NCBI GenBank assembly: GCA_030737875.1
Contig: CM060912.1
Span: forward strand, 202,381,231 to 202,445,230
From: Allium sativum
Taxonomy: Eukaryota; Streptophyta; Magnoliopsida; Asparagales; Amaryllidaceae
DNA: 64,000 nt
Direction: 5' to 3'
This document shows positions 24,997-36,500 of this stretch, piece after piece. The translations under genes and the position numbers were made by a program. Positions within the stretch are counted from its first letter, which is position 1; every line of letters begins with the position of its first letter. The notes beneath the pieces were generated by a model. The model was given only the letters and a program-made list of their open reading frames with translations. It had not been told where the DNA came from and searched no databases.

Positions 24997-25918
24997 CTAT
25001 CCCTGCCCTCTCTTCTTTGGGCAATCCTTAGCCAGGTGTCCAGTCTTGCCGCAATGGAAACAACCACCATACATCTTCGCCTTCTTCTTTCTGCAATCTT
25101 TCACTATATGTCCAACAATGCCACATAAATTACACTTTCTCTTTTCACGGGGTTTGATGTTCTTCCCGCCTTTCTTTGAATCAGCCTTCTTGTTCTGTGT
25201 CCCTTCCCCCTTCTTGTCTTGAGGCACTTCTGCTTTTGCGTCTTTCTTGCCTTTATCTTCCTTGTGTAGCAGCGCCATGTCCACCAAGCTTTCATAAGTC
25301 GCTCCCATGGGTATATAGGTCATAGCAAGGCTGTGTAGAGGCTCATTCAGACCTTTGACGAACCGAAGGGCCTTCTTGTGTTGGGTGTTTACTAAATCCA
25401 GCCCAAATCTGGCCAGCTGATTAAACTGCTTGACGTACTCCCTGATCATCATACTCCCTTGTTTAAGAGTTAGGAACTTCTCCATCTGCAGACTTCTTTC
25501 AGCTTGAGAGAGGAATTTCATCTCAAACCTCATCCTGAAATCTTCCCAAGTTTCCACTGGCCTCTCAGCATGGGTAACTTCCCACCAATAGGAAGCTTCA
25601 TCCTTAAGTAACCACACTGCTAGCTGTATCTTTTGCCTGTCGCCAACTTCGAAGATGACGAACAAATCTTTGGTCTCCTTCAGCCAGTTCCTTACAACCA
25701 CAAAGGATTCAGCTCCATAAAAAGTCCTTTCCACCCATAGCCTTGAAGTCTCTACACGTCTTAGCGAAAGTATTTCCACGAGGAGGAGGAGGAGGAACCG
25801 CTGCCACTATGGGAGGAGGAATGTCTATTGGGCCCGCACCATTGGCCTAATCCTTTAGGTACCTTCGGAACCAGCCAGGTATCAGTACTCCTTCTGGAAG
25901 GTTAAGATCTCCAGACAT
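24997..25918 (-). pseudogene. gag: Element C gag (capsid-nucleocapsid), broken
   Basis: The start is taken as ATG at 25916-25918, because the leading residues (MSGDLNLPEGVLIPGWFRRYL) match the start of gag in element E. A TAG at 25847-25849 stops it after 23 codons, and a frameshift lies in an A5 run at 25719-25723. The open stretch 25779-24997 (260 residues) holds the retrotransposon gag domain (LAVWLLKDEASYWW, IREYVKQFNQLARFGLDLV) and two CCHC zinc knuckles: Cys216, Cys219, His224, Cys229 and Cys240, Cys243, His248, Cys253. These would bind and package element RNA. TAG at 24997-24999 then separates it from the protease; element E reads through here, so this stop is a mutation. Confidence 0.9.
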
Positions 25919-26098
25919 GCTGAAACAAAATGGGAAGATTCAAGACAAAAGGATAGAGGGATAGTGCGTATGGCTTTGGGGAACTATGCCTTTTAAAAAC
26001 AATGCTTTTCCTTGAAAAAAATGCTTCTTTAAACGTCTTTTTGAAAATAGTTTCAAAAACCTTTATCTAATATGGTAAACCTGTGCTCTGATACCAAG
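25919..26098 (-). other. Leader of element C with primer-binding site
   Basis: Untranslated leader between the 5' LTR and gag. The plus strand GCTCTGATACCA at 26085-26096 reads TGGTATCAGAGC on the sense strand, an exact initiator tRNA-Met complement, 2 bp from the LTR. Confidence 0.9.
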
Positions 26099-26680
26099 TG
26101 AAACACCTCACCTCCGTTAATGTCACTCACAAAGGGAATGCCCTAACTTCGGTGGGGGTTTATAAGTAAAATTCACAGATAAAACACAAGACAGATATAA
26201 ACACATATATATAAGCAGCGGAAAACAAACAGACTTTCATTTCATAAATACGTGTTCATAAAAAACATTTCCAAAATTGTCTCACAATAACTTGCAAAAC
26301 ATTACATCATCATTTCTGTCTTGATTATTAAATAAAGAAGCATAAAACATAATAAAAGCTGCATAAATCCACATAGAACGTGTCCAAAAGCCATAGCCAA
26401 GGAAAGAGAGTCCAAACCATACATCTACTATCTTGAAGCTTGCAAAGAGTCTAACTAAGCTGGGTTGTTTCCTCCCTGTGGAACTGGGAGTGAAGAAAAG
26501 AAGACGAAATAAAAATAGTGTCAGACATACAGCCTGGTAAGTCTAGTGACTCTTCAGTATGAGAATAAGAAAAAGGGCATGATAGGTATAAACTGGAAAT
26601 AGGAAAGTATCATAAACTAAGATAAAGCAGTTTGAACCGAATATATCACTACAACAAAAACACCATATTACAACTTTAAT

Positions 26681-27000
26681 TTTACAACGGTGCATAAAGC
26701 ACCGTTGTAATAGATCCTTTTTTACAACGGTGCAAAACGCACCGTTGTAATAAATGTTTTTTACAACGGTGAAATAATCACTGTTGTAAAGAACATAGAT
26801 ATTACCATATCACAACTTTAATTTTACAACGGTGCATTTAGCACCGTTGTAATAGATTCTTTTTTACAACGGTGCAATAATCACTGTTGTAAAGAACATA
26901 TATTATACCATATTACAACTTTAATTTTACAACGGTGCAAAATCACCGTTGTAATAGATCATTTTTTACAACCTTGCATAACGCACTGTTGTAATAAACA
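26681..27000. repeat. CACTA subterminal hairpin repeats, left end
   Basis: About seven short units of the form ACAACGGTGC ... GCACCGTTGT, each its own inverted repeat, separated by T-rich spacers. The right end has a matching set (29070-29310). In En/Spm elements such motifs bind the transposase accessory protein; that role here is inferred from the family. Confidence 0.85.
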
Positions 27001-27689
27001 TATATATCACAAATTGAGATGCCTAGTGCAAACTTCATGTTTATAATTTCTATATTTAATAACTAATTATATTGATACTTAATAATAATAATTAATTAAT
27101 AACTATTGTTAATAAGTAATATTTGATTTGGTAGTAACTATTTCAGCAGGTTTAATAAATATAATTTTGACAAATTTGTTTATTCAGCAGTTAGCTCTTT
27201 TATTTTGCCAATTATAACTTTTCTTTTTTGCCAATTGTAATAGATGCTTATTAATAACCTTTTTATTTGTTCATTCTAATGATAAATTAATATAATTAAA
27301 TAATAATACTCAATAATTTAGTAAAAGATTAATAATAAATTATAATCATTACGAAATAATAATAATTAATTTGAAATATTAAATAAGTAATAATAAATAT
27401 AACAATTAAAATTAATAAAAGATAATAATTAACAAATAACAATTATTTTTAATAATTACCGTTAAGTACTATTTAATAAGCAGTAACATATACATAAAAA
27501 TTAACTTATAATTAACTTTTGTTAGTTAATATACAACTATAACTAAAAAAGAAATAAGAAATAAGTAATAAGTAGTTATAACTGTTATTGATATGCAATA
27601 CTCAATAGTTTAATGAAAATCAATTCTTAGGAAACCCATATTATATTTAACACTGAAAATGACAGTCATGTTACTACGAAAATGTAAGA

Positions 27690-28830
27690 AATTGGCGGTC
27701 TCAGGCGGGAAAGTGAAAATTTAGCTCAAAAGTAATTCGTCCTTTCTTTTATTTTACACTTGCGTCTCCTCAAATTCGCTAATCTCGCATGGGGACTAGG
27801 GTTTTCCAGTTTCCACCGCCGCCCTCATTTTTTCCTACTTCATCGTTCCCAACACCGCTTCCTCCCTCTCCTCACCTTCTACCTAGCTTTACCTATTGTT
27901 GAACGATCCGTGCTCTCAAGACTTCGAAGCCGAACTTCCCTTCCTAAAACTCAGATCTGAATCTGTTCACCGCCTTCGCATTCTAGCTTTTTCTTCCATC
28001 TTCCGTTTCACTTCATTGTCACCATGTCTGGCCATGAAATCGTGATTATTAAAAAAAAATCCGCGATCCACAAATCACTATTCGTGAACCACGAAATGAA
28101 AATCGCAGGCATTTCAAATCACACGGAGACGGCCAGGCAAGCACGGCATCGTCGGCGGCAGTTTAAACCTTTCAGGTGAACGTCTTGATTTGAACATTGA
28201 AGCCTTTCCAGTATTGTTCCCAGTATCCAAATCATATGTATAAATTCTAATTAGTTAATTAGCACCCAATTCGGTAGTTCCCAAATACTGAGTTTGACGA
28301 ATTCATGTTAATTATAATTATTATTGGTTAGAGTACTTGGGTTTTGATTTGATTCTCTGTTTGATGGATTCAATAATACTGTTTCTCTTCAATAGGAATC
28401 TTTTTTTTCTTCAGAATAGTCTAATGCCTCCTGTCTTGTGATGAATGAGTGAAAAAGGGGCTTTGGAATTTAGGCAGAGAGAGAGTGGGGATTTTAAATG
28501 AAATTCTAACTCGGCTAATCCAATAAATCTTGCAGTGGAGCATTGAAATAGTAATACATGACTTTTGTTCCTCTGGTGAGTTTCATTTTCTGTTTCTTAG
28601 TGCCGATTAATTCTCTGTTTGTTGTATTTTGGAGGTGGTTGGTGCTTTACTGTACGGTAGTATGGTTTGGTTTAGTAGGTTATTGATGGTGTTTCAACCT
28701 GTTGGTGGAAAAAAAATCGCTAATCGCTACTTTTGCTTGCAGTGCTTCTTGGAAAGATAGATTTTGGAAGGAATCCAGGGATGGGAGCTCAAACCAACTT
28801 TTCTCAGGGAAAGATTGTATTATGTAAAAG
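27690..28830 (+). other. Gene-like interior of the CACTA element (possible captured 5' gene end)
   Basis: GGCGGGAAA (27704-27712, an E2F-type core) is followed by a pyrimidine-rich leader with ACTAGGGTTTT (27795-27804, the telo-box of growth-related plant genes) and CCGCCGCC. An ATG in good context (28024) opens a 51-codon frame ending at 28179. CAG/GTGAAC at 28173-28180 could be a splice donor and TTTTGCTTGCAG at 28731-28742 an acceptor. I do not recognise the protein. It may be a captured host promoter and first exon, or the 5' end of the element's own lost transposase gene. A threefold 20-bp direct repeat (TTGTATTATGTAAAAGTGAG-like) lies at 28815-28902. Confidence 0.4.
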
Positions 28831-29908
28831 TGAGTTATGATTGTATTATGTAAAAGTGAGGAATGTACGTATTGTTATGACTGTATTATGTAAAAGCGAG
28901 TTGTACGATAGTGGATCACAAAGTTGTACTAATTCAAATATTGAAATAAAATATTTAATTGATTATTTCAGTTCAGTGCAGTATCATTTTATTCAATATA
29001 AATATTTTTATATGAAATGCAATGTATAAAGAAACAAAAATCATATTGTTATAATTAATTGTAGTAGGAATTACTACAACGGTGAAAAAAAGTTGTAATA
29101 TGTATTACTACAACAGTGCAAAAATGTTGTAATATGTATTACTACAACGGTGGAAAACAGTTGTAAAATATACGTTTAACAACGGTGTCGCAACGGTGTA
29201 AAAAAGTTGTAAAAGATTTCAGTCTATTACAACTTCTTAATAGACGACGGTGGCTCCACCGTTGTAAAAAGTCTTTTACAACTGTTTTCCACCGTTGTAA
29301 TAGGGTCATTTTGTTGTAGTGTATTATCGCATCCCACACTATATCTCTGCACCTACTTGTATTGTCTCAACTGGCACCCCATGATCAGGGTGAAGTGATC
29401 CCCTTTCTAAAGATCGGCTCCTACTCGCAAAATCATATGTGTCATACGGCCCCCAATGATTGTAGATACCTATGCTGGTCCCACCATGGGGTGTATCAAC
29501 TCCCATGGTGGCGGCCCGATAAAATCCTAGAATGCATAGGTTATACTACTAGTGCCCAGTGCCCTGTTTGTCTGCTCCGAAGTGTGTGCACGCCCACACT
29601 CCGTTAGAACCCACACTGCTGCACCAACCGTCGTCGCTTTTGACCGCTTACAATCGGCCCAGTATTCGTGCCCCACCCTACCAAGTTTCAGGGTACCATG
29701 ATACCTAATTGGGTTACTGCTGAAATGTGTCCACGTTACTAGGGTTTTCTAGTCAAACATGTTAAGTGGTTAAGTGTCTGTATTTACCTAACCCCACCCA
29801 TCAGTTTAATTAATATGTTGAATTGGTTAAGTGTTTTAGTAAACTTAACCCTACAATCCTGACTTGTCTGTCCTTAACCTTAATTAGTTAAAGCACCGAC
29901 CACTCACA

Positions 29909-30092
29909 TTAGACAGGTATTGTTACGGTTACTGGATGTGCCGGTCGGTTCCGGGAAGGTTTACACCGTAACTCAGTCTAACCTCGGGTCCTTATTGGGC
30001 TCAATGCTTAACCTCTCACATTGGATAGGTATTGTTGTGATTACTGAACAACCGGTCGGGTCCGGGCAGGTTTACATCACAACTCAATCCAA
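29909..30092 (-). other. Two 73-nt covarying stem-loop modules, element C 5' LTR
   Basis: Copy 1 (29909-29981): TTAGAC/GTCTAA outer and GTTACGGT/ACCGTAAC inner, all perfect pairs. Copy 2 (30021-30092): TTGGAT/ATCCAA outer and GTTGTGAT/ATCACAAC inner, all perfect. The pairs align with those at 18934-19117. Confidence 0.75.
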
Positions 30093-31634
30093 CCTCGGGT
30101 TAAGCATACTCGTATTTTCTAAATTTACATATTTGTCTCTATTACTTGTTATATGTAAATTTGTCAACAATTAAATGTTGTGGCCCACTTTCCAAGTTCA
30201 TCATTTTTGGTATAAGAATTTTATACCATTTAAGTGCCACCAATTACTGGCATGTGACAAACATGCCAATTTCATATATTTTTCACCAATTTATGTCAAT
30301 TTTCCTATAATTATCAATTTTTCCCAACGTTACCCCGTCTAAATATTAGGCTAAAAACTTAGCCTAATTTAGCATACAGAAAATTGGCATAAAGAAGTTC
30401 ATTAACATAAACATGACATAGGTGTAAACTTGGCATTTTCGGCAAAGTCAATATGAACATCATAGGTGTGAACTTGCAAAATAGTCAACATGAATATCAT
30501 AGGTGTGAACTTGCAACGTAGAATAAATCAACGTACATATATGTGAATTTGCAACATAGACTAAATCAACTTACATACATGTGAATTTGCAACATAGGCT
30601 AAATCAACTTACATATATGTGAATTTGCAACATAGGCTAAATCAACTTACATATATGTGATCTTGCATTGAAATAGGGATCTAACTAAATAGGTGTCACA
30701 TGAATTAGCATATGATTTAGACAACATAAGCCTAAACATGTTTAGATCTAGGTATAATCTCAAACACAAACTAGTATATAACATAATTATGTCATGTCCA
30801 TAAAGTATGTATAATTTTTAGCACAAGGGTGTGAACTAGATCAAATCATGTTTGCTACTATAACATGAAACTTGTATTAAAATGGATCTTGGCATGGATC
30901 CAATTATGAACTTGCAACTTTTGTATAAACATATGAGCATTCATATGAACTTAATCATTTAGGCATAGAGGTTTTAGCATAAAGTATATACATGAGATCT
31001 TATCTTGGACGTAAAACATACAACCTATATAATCACATAAACATATAGGTGTAGATTATAACATGAACTATACAACTTGCATGTGATGTTGTTTTCATTT
31101 GAATGGATCCAACACCAAGTAAATTTAACCACAAACATTCCAACCATTCACAATACAATCATTGCAATACACAGATATGAATTTGTATCGTCGTTATACA
31201 ATAGTAAAATTCCATTTCCACTTTACATCGAATCAAGTCTCAATTTTTATTCCCATCGGAAAAATCACTATACTTACAACAAACGACGAACTTGAATTCT
31301 GAGTTCTGAATTTGCAATGCTTTCCTTTGGGTAGATAAATGTTGTTTGAATCTTTTTTTTTACTTTAGTTTTGCTCGTCTCTAAGCTTTCTTCAAGTGGA
31401 GGCTACTCTTGGCTTCCTTCCAGCATCATGACGGCTCTAGCTCTATTTTATTTTTGTGAATTTAGGTTGGAGACTAAGGTTGTTTATATAGAATTTCAAA
31501 CTAATTAGAGCCGTCGATGAAGCTAGAGTTAATCAAGGCCATCCATCTCAAGAGAAGCCAATCAGAAAGTGACAAATTAGCCCTAAGACACAGCCAAGCC
31601 CCAGAAACCGAGCCAGGACCAGACCAAGCAGGTT

Positions 31635-31745
31635 AGGTCGACCTGTAGGTCGACCCCCAAGTCGACTACATAGTCGATCTGGGTACCCAGGTCGACTCCC
31701 AGGTCGACCCACTGGTCGACCTGGCCCTTGGAGGGAAAATTCCCG
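31635..31745. promoter_or_regulatory. GTCGAC palindrome array and E2F-like repeat (5' LTR of C)
   Basis: Six GTCGAC sites and one GTCGAT, then GGGAAAATTCCCGCCC. It lies in the U3 part of the 5' LTR, where promoter control would act. Confidence 0.5.
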
Positions 31746-32004
31746 CCCAGCCCAGTTCTGGTCTAGTTTTGAATTTTGAACTTGTTTTCGGACTGTTTGA
31801 ATTTTAAATCAAATTCTGAAACTTCCGGAGGTCATAACTCCTTCATATGGAGTCCGATTTATGCAAACTCGGACTCTATCTCAAGCAGAATTCCGAGAGG
31901 AACGCAACGGCATAACCGGTTTCCCATAATTCTTTCATTTAGAATTAATTATACTTTCATTTGTTAATTTATCGTTAACAGAAAATTCGAGGTGTTACAC
32001 TTCC

Positions 32005-33222
32005 TTTCCAAATACATCAGTCTTTTAATTTATAGGATTTTGATTTGATTTCTTTTAATTTTCTGTTTCTGCTGTTTGCTTTGTGAATGATAATTTGTTT
32101 CTCCTGTTATATACTTGCGGTGGTGGTTGAGGGTTGTGGTTGAGAAAGAGGATGGGTTGCCTTGTTTAGGTCCACATAAAATTTAGGATATTTTACTAAT
32201 TTTATTTTCATTTTATATTTGTTTTCAGTACTCTAAAAATCCCGACGAACACACACGATATCTAAAAATAATGAAAACCCGCATGTAGCTACAGTTCGAC
32301 ATTACGGTCCCAATGAAACTTGATTCGTCAAATTCCGACTTCGCTTGCTCACATAGCGAATTTTTAAAGGTCAATTTATTGACTGTTTTTCACTTTAAAA
32401 ATCGGTACGGTCACATATTGACTTCAAAAATCACGGAAATTGAATTCTAGCAATAGTTTAATATTGCGGATCCAAAAAAATTAGTTTCGTCGAATTCCGA
32501 GGTCATGGGCAAAACAGGCTATTTTTAAAGCTCTAAATAACCCTTTTAAATATATAAATATATTTTAAAACAATTAAATTTAATATTTAAAAATAAATAT
32601 TATCGTATATATTCATAATAGAATATCATACAGCTCTAGAATATTCCTATATGAATTTCTAGCTTGATATTTCAAATACCGATTAAATCGATATTCGATT
32701 TATAATGAAATTCCTTTTATATATCATTATAAATTATAAAGGAAATTCCACAGCGACTTTTCTAAAATTTGATTTGGACATAAATCAAAACCTACACGAT
32801 GAAATCCTGATTTTTCTCTTCCATCAGAAAGATATACTTCACCAGCTCCGAACGTTTCTTGTTTCACAGAAATCCGTCTTAAAATGAAACCTGTACATTC
32901 AGTTGAAGATCGAATCGCCAAATCGCGAACTGCCGCGCCATTTCGAGCTCGATTTTAATTATAATATATATTATACGTTCCAGCTTCGTTATTTAAATGT
33001 ATTCGTCAATATAATTCAATATAAACTGAAGTATATATTTTAACTTGTCCCATTCACACCATATCATGAATTCTGTTATTTCCGATTATTTCGAAAATAT
33101 ATATTACTCTATTATTTATATTAATTAAATATAAATATTATTTAATTCTGGTTATCGATATCGCCACTCGATATTTGATAATTAATTAATTATTCGCTAG
33201 CCAAAAAATGCGGGTCATTACA
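32005..33222 (-). mobile_element. Family D long LTR, proximal part (LTR 5' end)
   Basis: On the minus strand it begins TGTAATGACCCGCATT at 33222, matching the LARD ends TGTAACGACCCGG (B) and TGTAACAACCCG (A). It continues through the same leader modules: GGCGCGGCAGTTCGCG, CTTTCTGATGGAAGAG and ACCTCGGAATTCGACGAAAC, then ATTTTTGAAGTCAATATGTG. It stops at the CTTCC target of element C and resumes at 4211. GTTAT (33223-33227) is the expected right-hand target duplication; its partner lies outside the window. Confidence 0.85.
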
Positions 33223-34084
33223 GTTATGTTATATTATATATTATTGATTAAAAAATGAAGGCATCTATATTTTGTAGTTAAAGCTTAACCGGTAAAAAAA
33301 AAAATTCATTATTATCTTTTTGGTAAACATGTTCTTGTGAAATTGTTGGTCTAGGTGGTTAGCTTCAGAATGATATATGTGGTAGTGGTTATTCATAACT
33401 TTTATCTGGGTTGTCATTTTGATTTGGACGCATAGTTGTAAGGTGTGATTTCATTCATGATTAACTTTAATTTCAAGTTTATTGATTCGCATTAAATACT
33501 ATATATATAATAGTTGACAATTTCATTTATGTCTCATTTGGTCCTTCACTAAGTAATAAACATTGATGTTGTCCATAAGTCATTGGGGACATCACCATGT
33601 ATTTGGGAATTTATATTTGTCATACCCGAGTTCTTTGTTGTGTATTTACCCTATTACATTTGGTGACAGTGTGGTATATTTGCAAGCCTGGCCATGATTG
33701 AGAAAATTTTGTTGCATAGTGACCCTGACCCATGCATGCTGGCCTCAATTCTTGATTAATGGTCAAATACTCCTTTTGAATTTTATTGTTATGACAATTT
33801 GAAATTCCCATTTCCCATGTCCTTCTTTATTGTCCATTACATGTTTTCTTTGTATTTTTGGAACTGACCTTCTTTGATTATTCATAAAGTCCAACTAATG
33901 TTTTGATGTGGTAAAAAGGGTTGGGATTGATCTATTTTTTTCATAAAAATCTAATCTAACATATTAAATTTGACAAGAAATAATGTTTTTCACAAAACAA
34001 TCAGTTGTGACATCGCATTCTTTGATTTTCGAGTAATATAACTAAAATCTGTTATTATTCTCAAAGTATTATCTTCTTCAACAC
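33223..34084. other. Unassigned AT-rich sequence between the two nests
   Basis: No LTR ends, coding domain or repeat is recognised. It may be the decayed upstream part of element F or old host DNA. The small open frame at 33620-33811 shows no domain. Confidence 0.5.
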
Positions 34085-34136
34085 CTTGATACTAGTCTTA
34101 AAGGGGTACCCTATCATTGGAAAGTAAGTGACCAAG
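34085..34136 (+). pseudogene. pol: Element F integrase, fragment left of element E
   Basis: Reads Leu-Lys-Gly-Val-Pro ... Val-Ser-Asp-Gln and continues at 44801 as Asp-Pro-Leu-Phe-Thr-Ser. This is the integrase core motif around the second catalytic aspartate (family form SDRDP). The coding match fades leftward within about 50 bp, so the rest of pol is missing or unrecognisable. Confidence 0.6.
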
Positions 34137-35391
34137 TGTAACACCCCACCTCCGCCAGGGTGGCTCTTGCAAGCACTCTGACTTTGGAGGGGCGTTTGTA
34201 CCGGGTAAACATGCATAATGATATATCAAGGCAGAACAAGAACATATGTATATATGTAAACAGAGTAAAGAAGATAAGTAAAACAGCGGAAGATTTCAAA
34301 CTATTTCAAAACAAGTCTGATACAACATAATGTCAACTTTCCAAATACACAAGTCTAGATAAAAACAACATCACTGAAAAACTGAAATACATAAGTACTA
34401 TCCCCAAAATAAGTGATAACCATAGCTAGCCTCATAGCAAGACCGTACATGAGCTAAAATCCCACAAGCAAGCGATCAGAAATCCAAGCTAAGCTCCAAT
34501 ATTCCCACCCTGAGAACCTGGGGGGGGGGGGGAACGGAAGAAAAGAGGCGAAAGGAAAACAGGTCAGTAAAAAACACTGAGTAAGCCCTACTACAATCAA
34601 TGTAAACTGATAAAGTTAACTGGCATGAGAAGCAGGGATGAACATAAGGATAATAACATACTAGCATGATGATTAACTAACAAGGTAGATAAAGGTGTCA
34701 TCGCATAATCAGGTTTAAGGTTTTTGCACCACAGGTGTACTAGCAAACTAACATGACTTGAATAAACAAGTATTGATCCCTTGGCCCAAGCTTTGGCCCA
34801 ATAACATGAAGTGACCCTAATACGCGGTCCAACCAAACGGTCTAGTCGATCGGCGCCCTATAAGTCTAACTCGTCACGTGTTGGTGTCAATGCGGCCCAA
34901 ACATAATTGTAGTCGGACTGTGCCGGGTCTCTCGTCGGGTGTATCAAGCCCTAGGGTGTCAACCCCTGGACACCATAAACATAAGTGCACAGTCTCGATC
35001 TATTGGTACCCGTGCATGTTTTCCCCGGCTTCGGACTATGTGCACGACCATAGTCCGCCCGGAACTACACCGGCGTACCACTCTGCCGTCGTTTTTGGTC
35101 ACTTACCTCAAGTCCAGTAATCGTGCCCCCACCCTAGCCTAGTCCCTAGGGTCATAATGATACAAACTTGGGATTACTGCTGGAGTGGACCCCCATTGCT
35201 AGGATTTTCTAGTGGGTTAAGTACGGTTTAACCCTCTTGCTAATCATGGATTAACTTGGTTAAGTGTAACGATGAGTTCACGACTTAACCCTGATTAATC
35301 TACCAAGCCCAAATTGGTTAAGTATTAAGTGGACCATGACTTAACCCTAATCATGAGGCATTAATTAATTAATGTGCCTTAACCTCTCACA

Positions 35392-35571
35392 TTAGACTTT
35401 GTTGCGGTTACTAGTTAAGTCGGTCAGTTCCGGGTAGCTTTACACCACAACTTGGTCTAACCTCGGGTTCAAGGTACAACATGACCAACTTCTCACATTG
35501 GGTCCTATTGTTTGTAGCAACTAGTTAAGCCGGTCGGTTCCGGGTAGGTTTACGCTACAAACTCAACCCAA
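35392..35571 (-). other. Two 73-nt covarying stem-loop modules, element E 3' LTR
   Basis: Copy 1 (35392-35460): TTAGAC/GTCTAA outer, GTTGCGGT/ACCACAAC inner (one G-T). Copy 2 (35498-35571): TTGGGT/ACCCAA outer, TTTGTAGC/GCTACAAA inner. The loop core matches the C and B copies. In the other LTR the copies lie at 42803-42871 (two inner mismatches) and 42909-42982 (perfect). Confidence 0.75.
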
Positions 35572-36169
35572 CCTCGAGTTGGTTACACTTATATTTTCTA
35601 AGTGTCATGTCCACTATGTTTCCAAAACATATCACAAGTTTTCAAGCATTTGGGTAGACCTAACTTAATAGGTAAATTCCCAATGGGTAGACCTAACTTA
35701 ATAGGTAAATTCCCAATCTTATGTTTTTATGTCTTTTAAGTTTACCTAATCCCAAACGCAATCCCATCGCTTACATATCGCAATAGTGCATAAAGGATAG
35801 AAAGAGGGAACTTGGCATAATCATGACATAAAAGTGTTGAAGCCACAAGTTTAACATGGTGGCATATGAAATGTACATATGTCCATATACTTGCATATTG
35901 CATCATTAGGCCTCAAAAGTATGCATAAAACCAAACTTAGCATATAAGTGATACATGGTGATAAATGACATGTAGAAGTTGCCATAAGTTCGCATTTAGC
36001 CTCACATGCAAGTTATCATAAGGGATATGATAACTTACATATTGCCAAAATGCAACCTTTAGCATAAAGCTTGAAGCTTTATGCTCATAAACCCAAGATA
36101 AGCTTGCATAACATGATAACATGAGCAAAATGATCAACCCAAACTTGCATAACATAACTTGCATATCAT

Positions 36170-36500
36170 ATGGCAAACTTGCATATCATAACATAGCAAA
36201 CTTGCATAACATAACATGATAAACTTGCATATCATAACATGGCAAACTTGCATAACATAACATGATAAACTTGCATATCATAACATGGCAAACTTGCATA
36301 GCATAACATGGTAAACTTGCATATCATAACATGGCAAACTTGCATAGCATAACATGGTAAACTTTCATATCATAACATGGTAAACTTGCATATCATAACA
36401 TGGCAAACTTGCATAGCATAACATGGTAAACATGCATATCATAACATGGTAAACTTGCATATCATAACATGGCATACTTGCATAACATAACATGATAAAC
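36170..36500 (-). repeat. 23-bp tandem array in LTR E
   Basis: Units of the form AACTTGCATATCATAACATG plus GCA or GTA, about 14 copies. The sister array is at 43580-43920. It yields a spurious open frame on the minus strand (43689-43946) rich in Cys, Tyr and Met. Confidence 0.92.

Larger units (their letters stand above)
26647..29321. mobile_element. Non-autonomous CACTA (En/Spm-type) DNA transposon
   Basis: Inverted termini CACTACAACAAAA at both ends and a 3-bp duplication TAT (26644-26646, 29322-29324), inserted in a site whose empty form is seen in the other C LTR near 4768. Both ends carry many subterminal ACAACGGTG motifs. No transposase-like coding region is visible in 2.7 kb, so it would need an autonomous partner. 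The AT-rich part 27000-27660 shows nothing recognisable. The middle (27690-28800) has gene-like sequence, listed separately. Confidence 0.93.
4212..31999 (-). mobile_element. Element C: Ty3/gypsy chromovirus (decayed), with two nested insertions
   Basis: This is a complete insertion flanked by a perfect 5-bp duplication CTTCC (4207-4211 and 32000-32004). Ends are TG...CA type (TGAAACACC, GGTGTTACA on the plus strand). Transcription sense is minus, so the 5' LTR is on the right (26099-31999) and the 3' LTR on the left (4212-5018 plus 18596-20993). After subtracting LARD A and the CACTA element, the LTRs are about 3.2 kb and the interior (20994-26098) about 5.1 kb. The gene order gag, protease, RT, RNase H, integrase and a chromodomain-like tail marks a chromovirus. 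Long LTRs and the tRNA-Met primer site suggest the Tekay/Del group, which is inference. gag and pol carry stops, frameshifts and catalytic changes, so it is non-functional. Confidence 0.93.
26099..31999 (-). mobile_element. Element C 5' LTR, interrupted by a CACTA element
   Basis: Starts TGAAACACC and ends GGTGTTACA on the plus strand, followed by the CTTCC duplication. Without the CACTA insertion it is about 3.22 kb. It contains the 73-nt modules (29909-29981, 30021-30092), four 38-bp repeat units (about 30510-30660), and the GTCGAC array with E2F-like repeat (31635-31745). Point differences from the left LTR are frequent enough to make C older than LARD A, which sits inside it. Confidence 0.93.

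Noticed and set aside
21695..25918. Element C as an endogenous pararetrovirus
   Set aside because: LTRs, a tRNA-Met primer site, integrase and a chromodomain-like tail are present, and no movement protein is seen; it is a Ty3/gypsy chromovirus.
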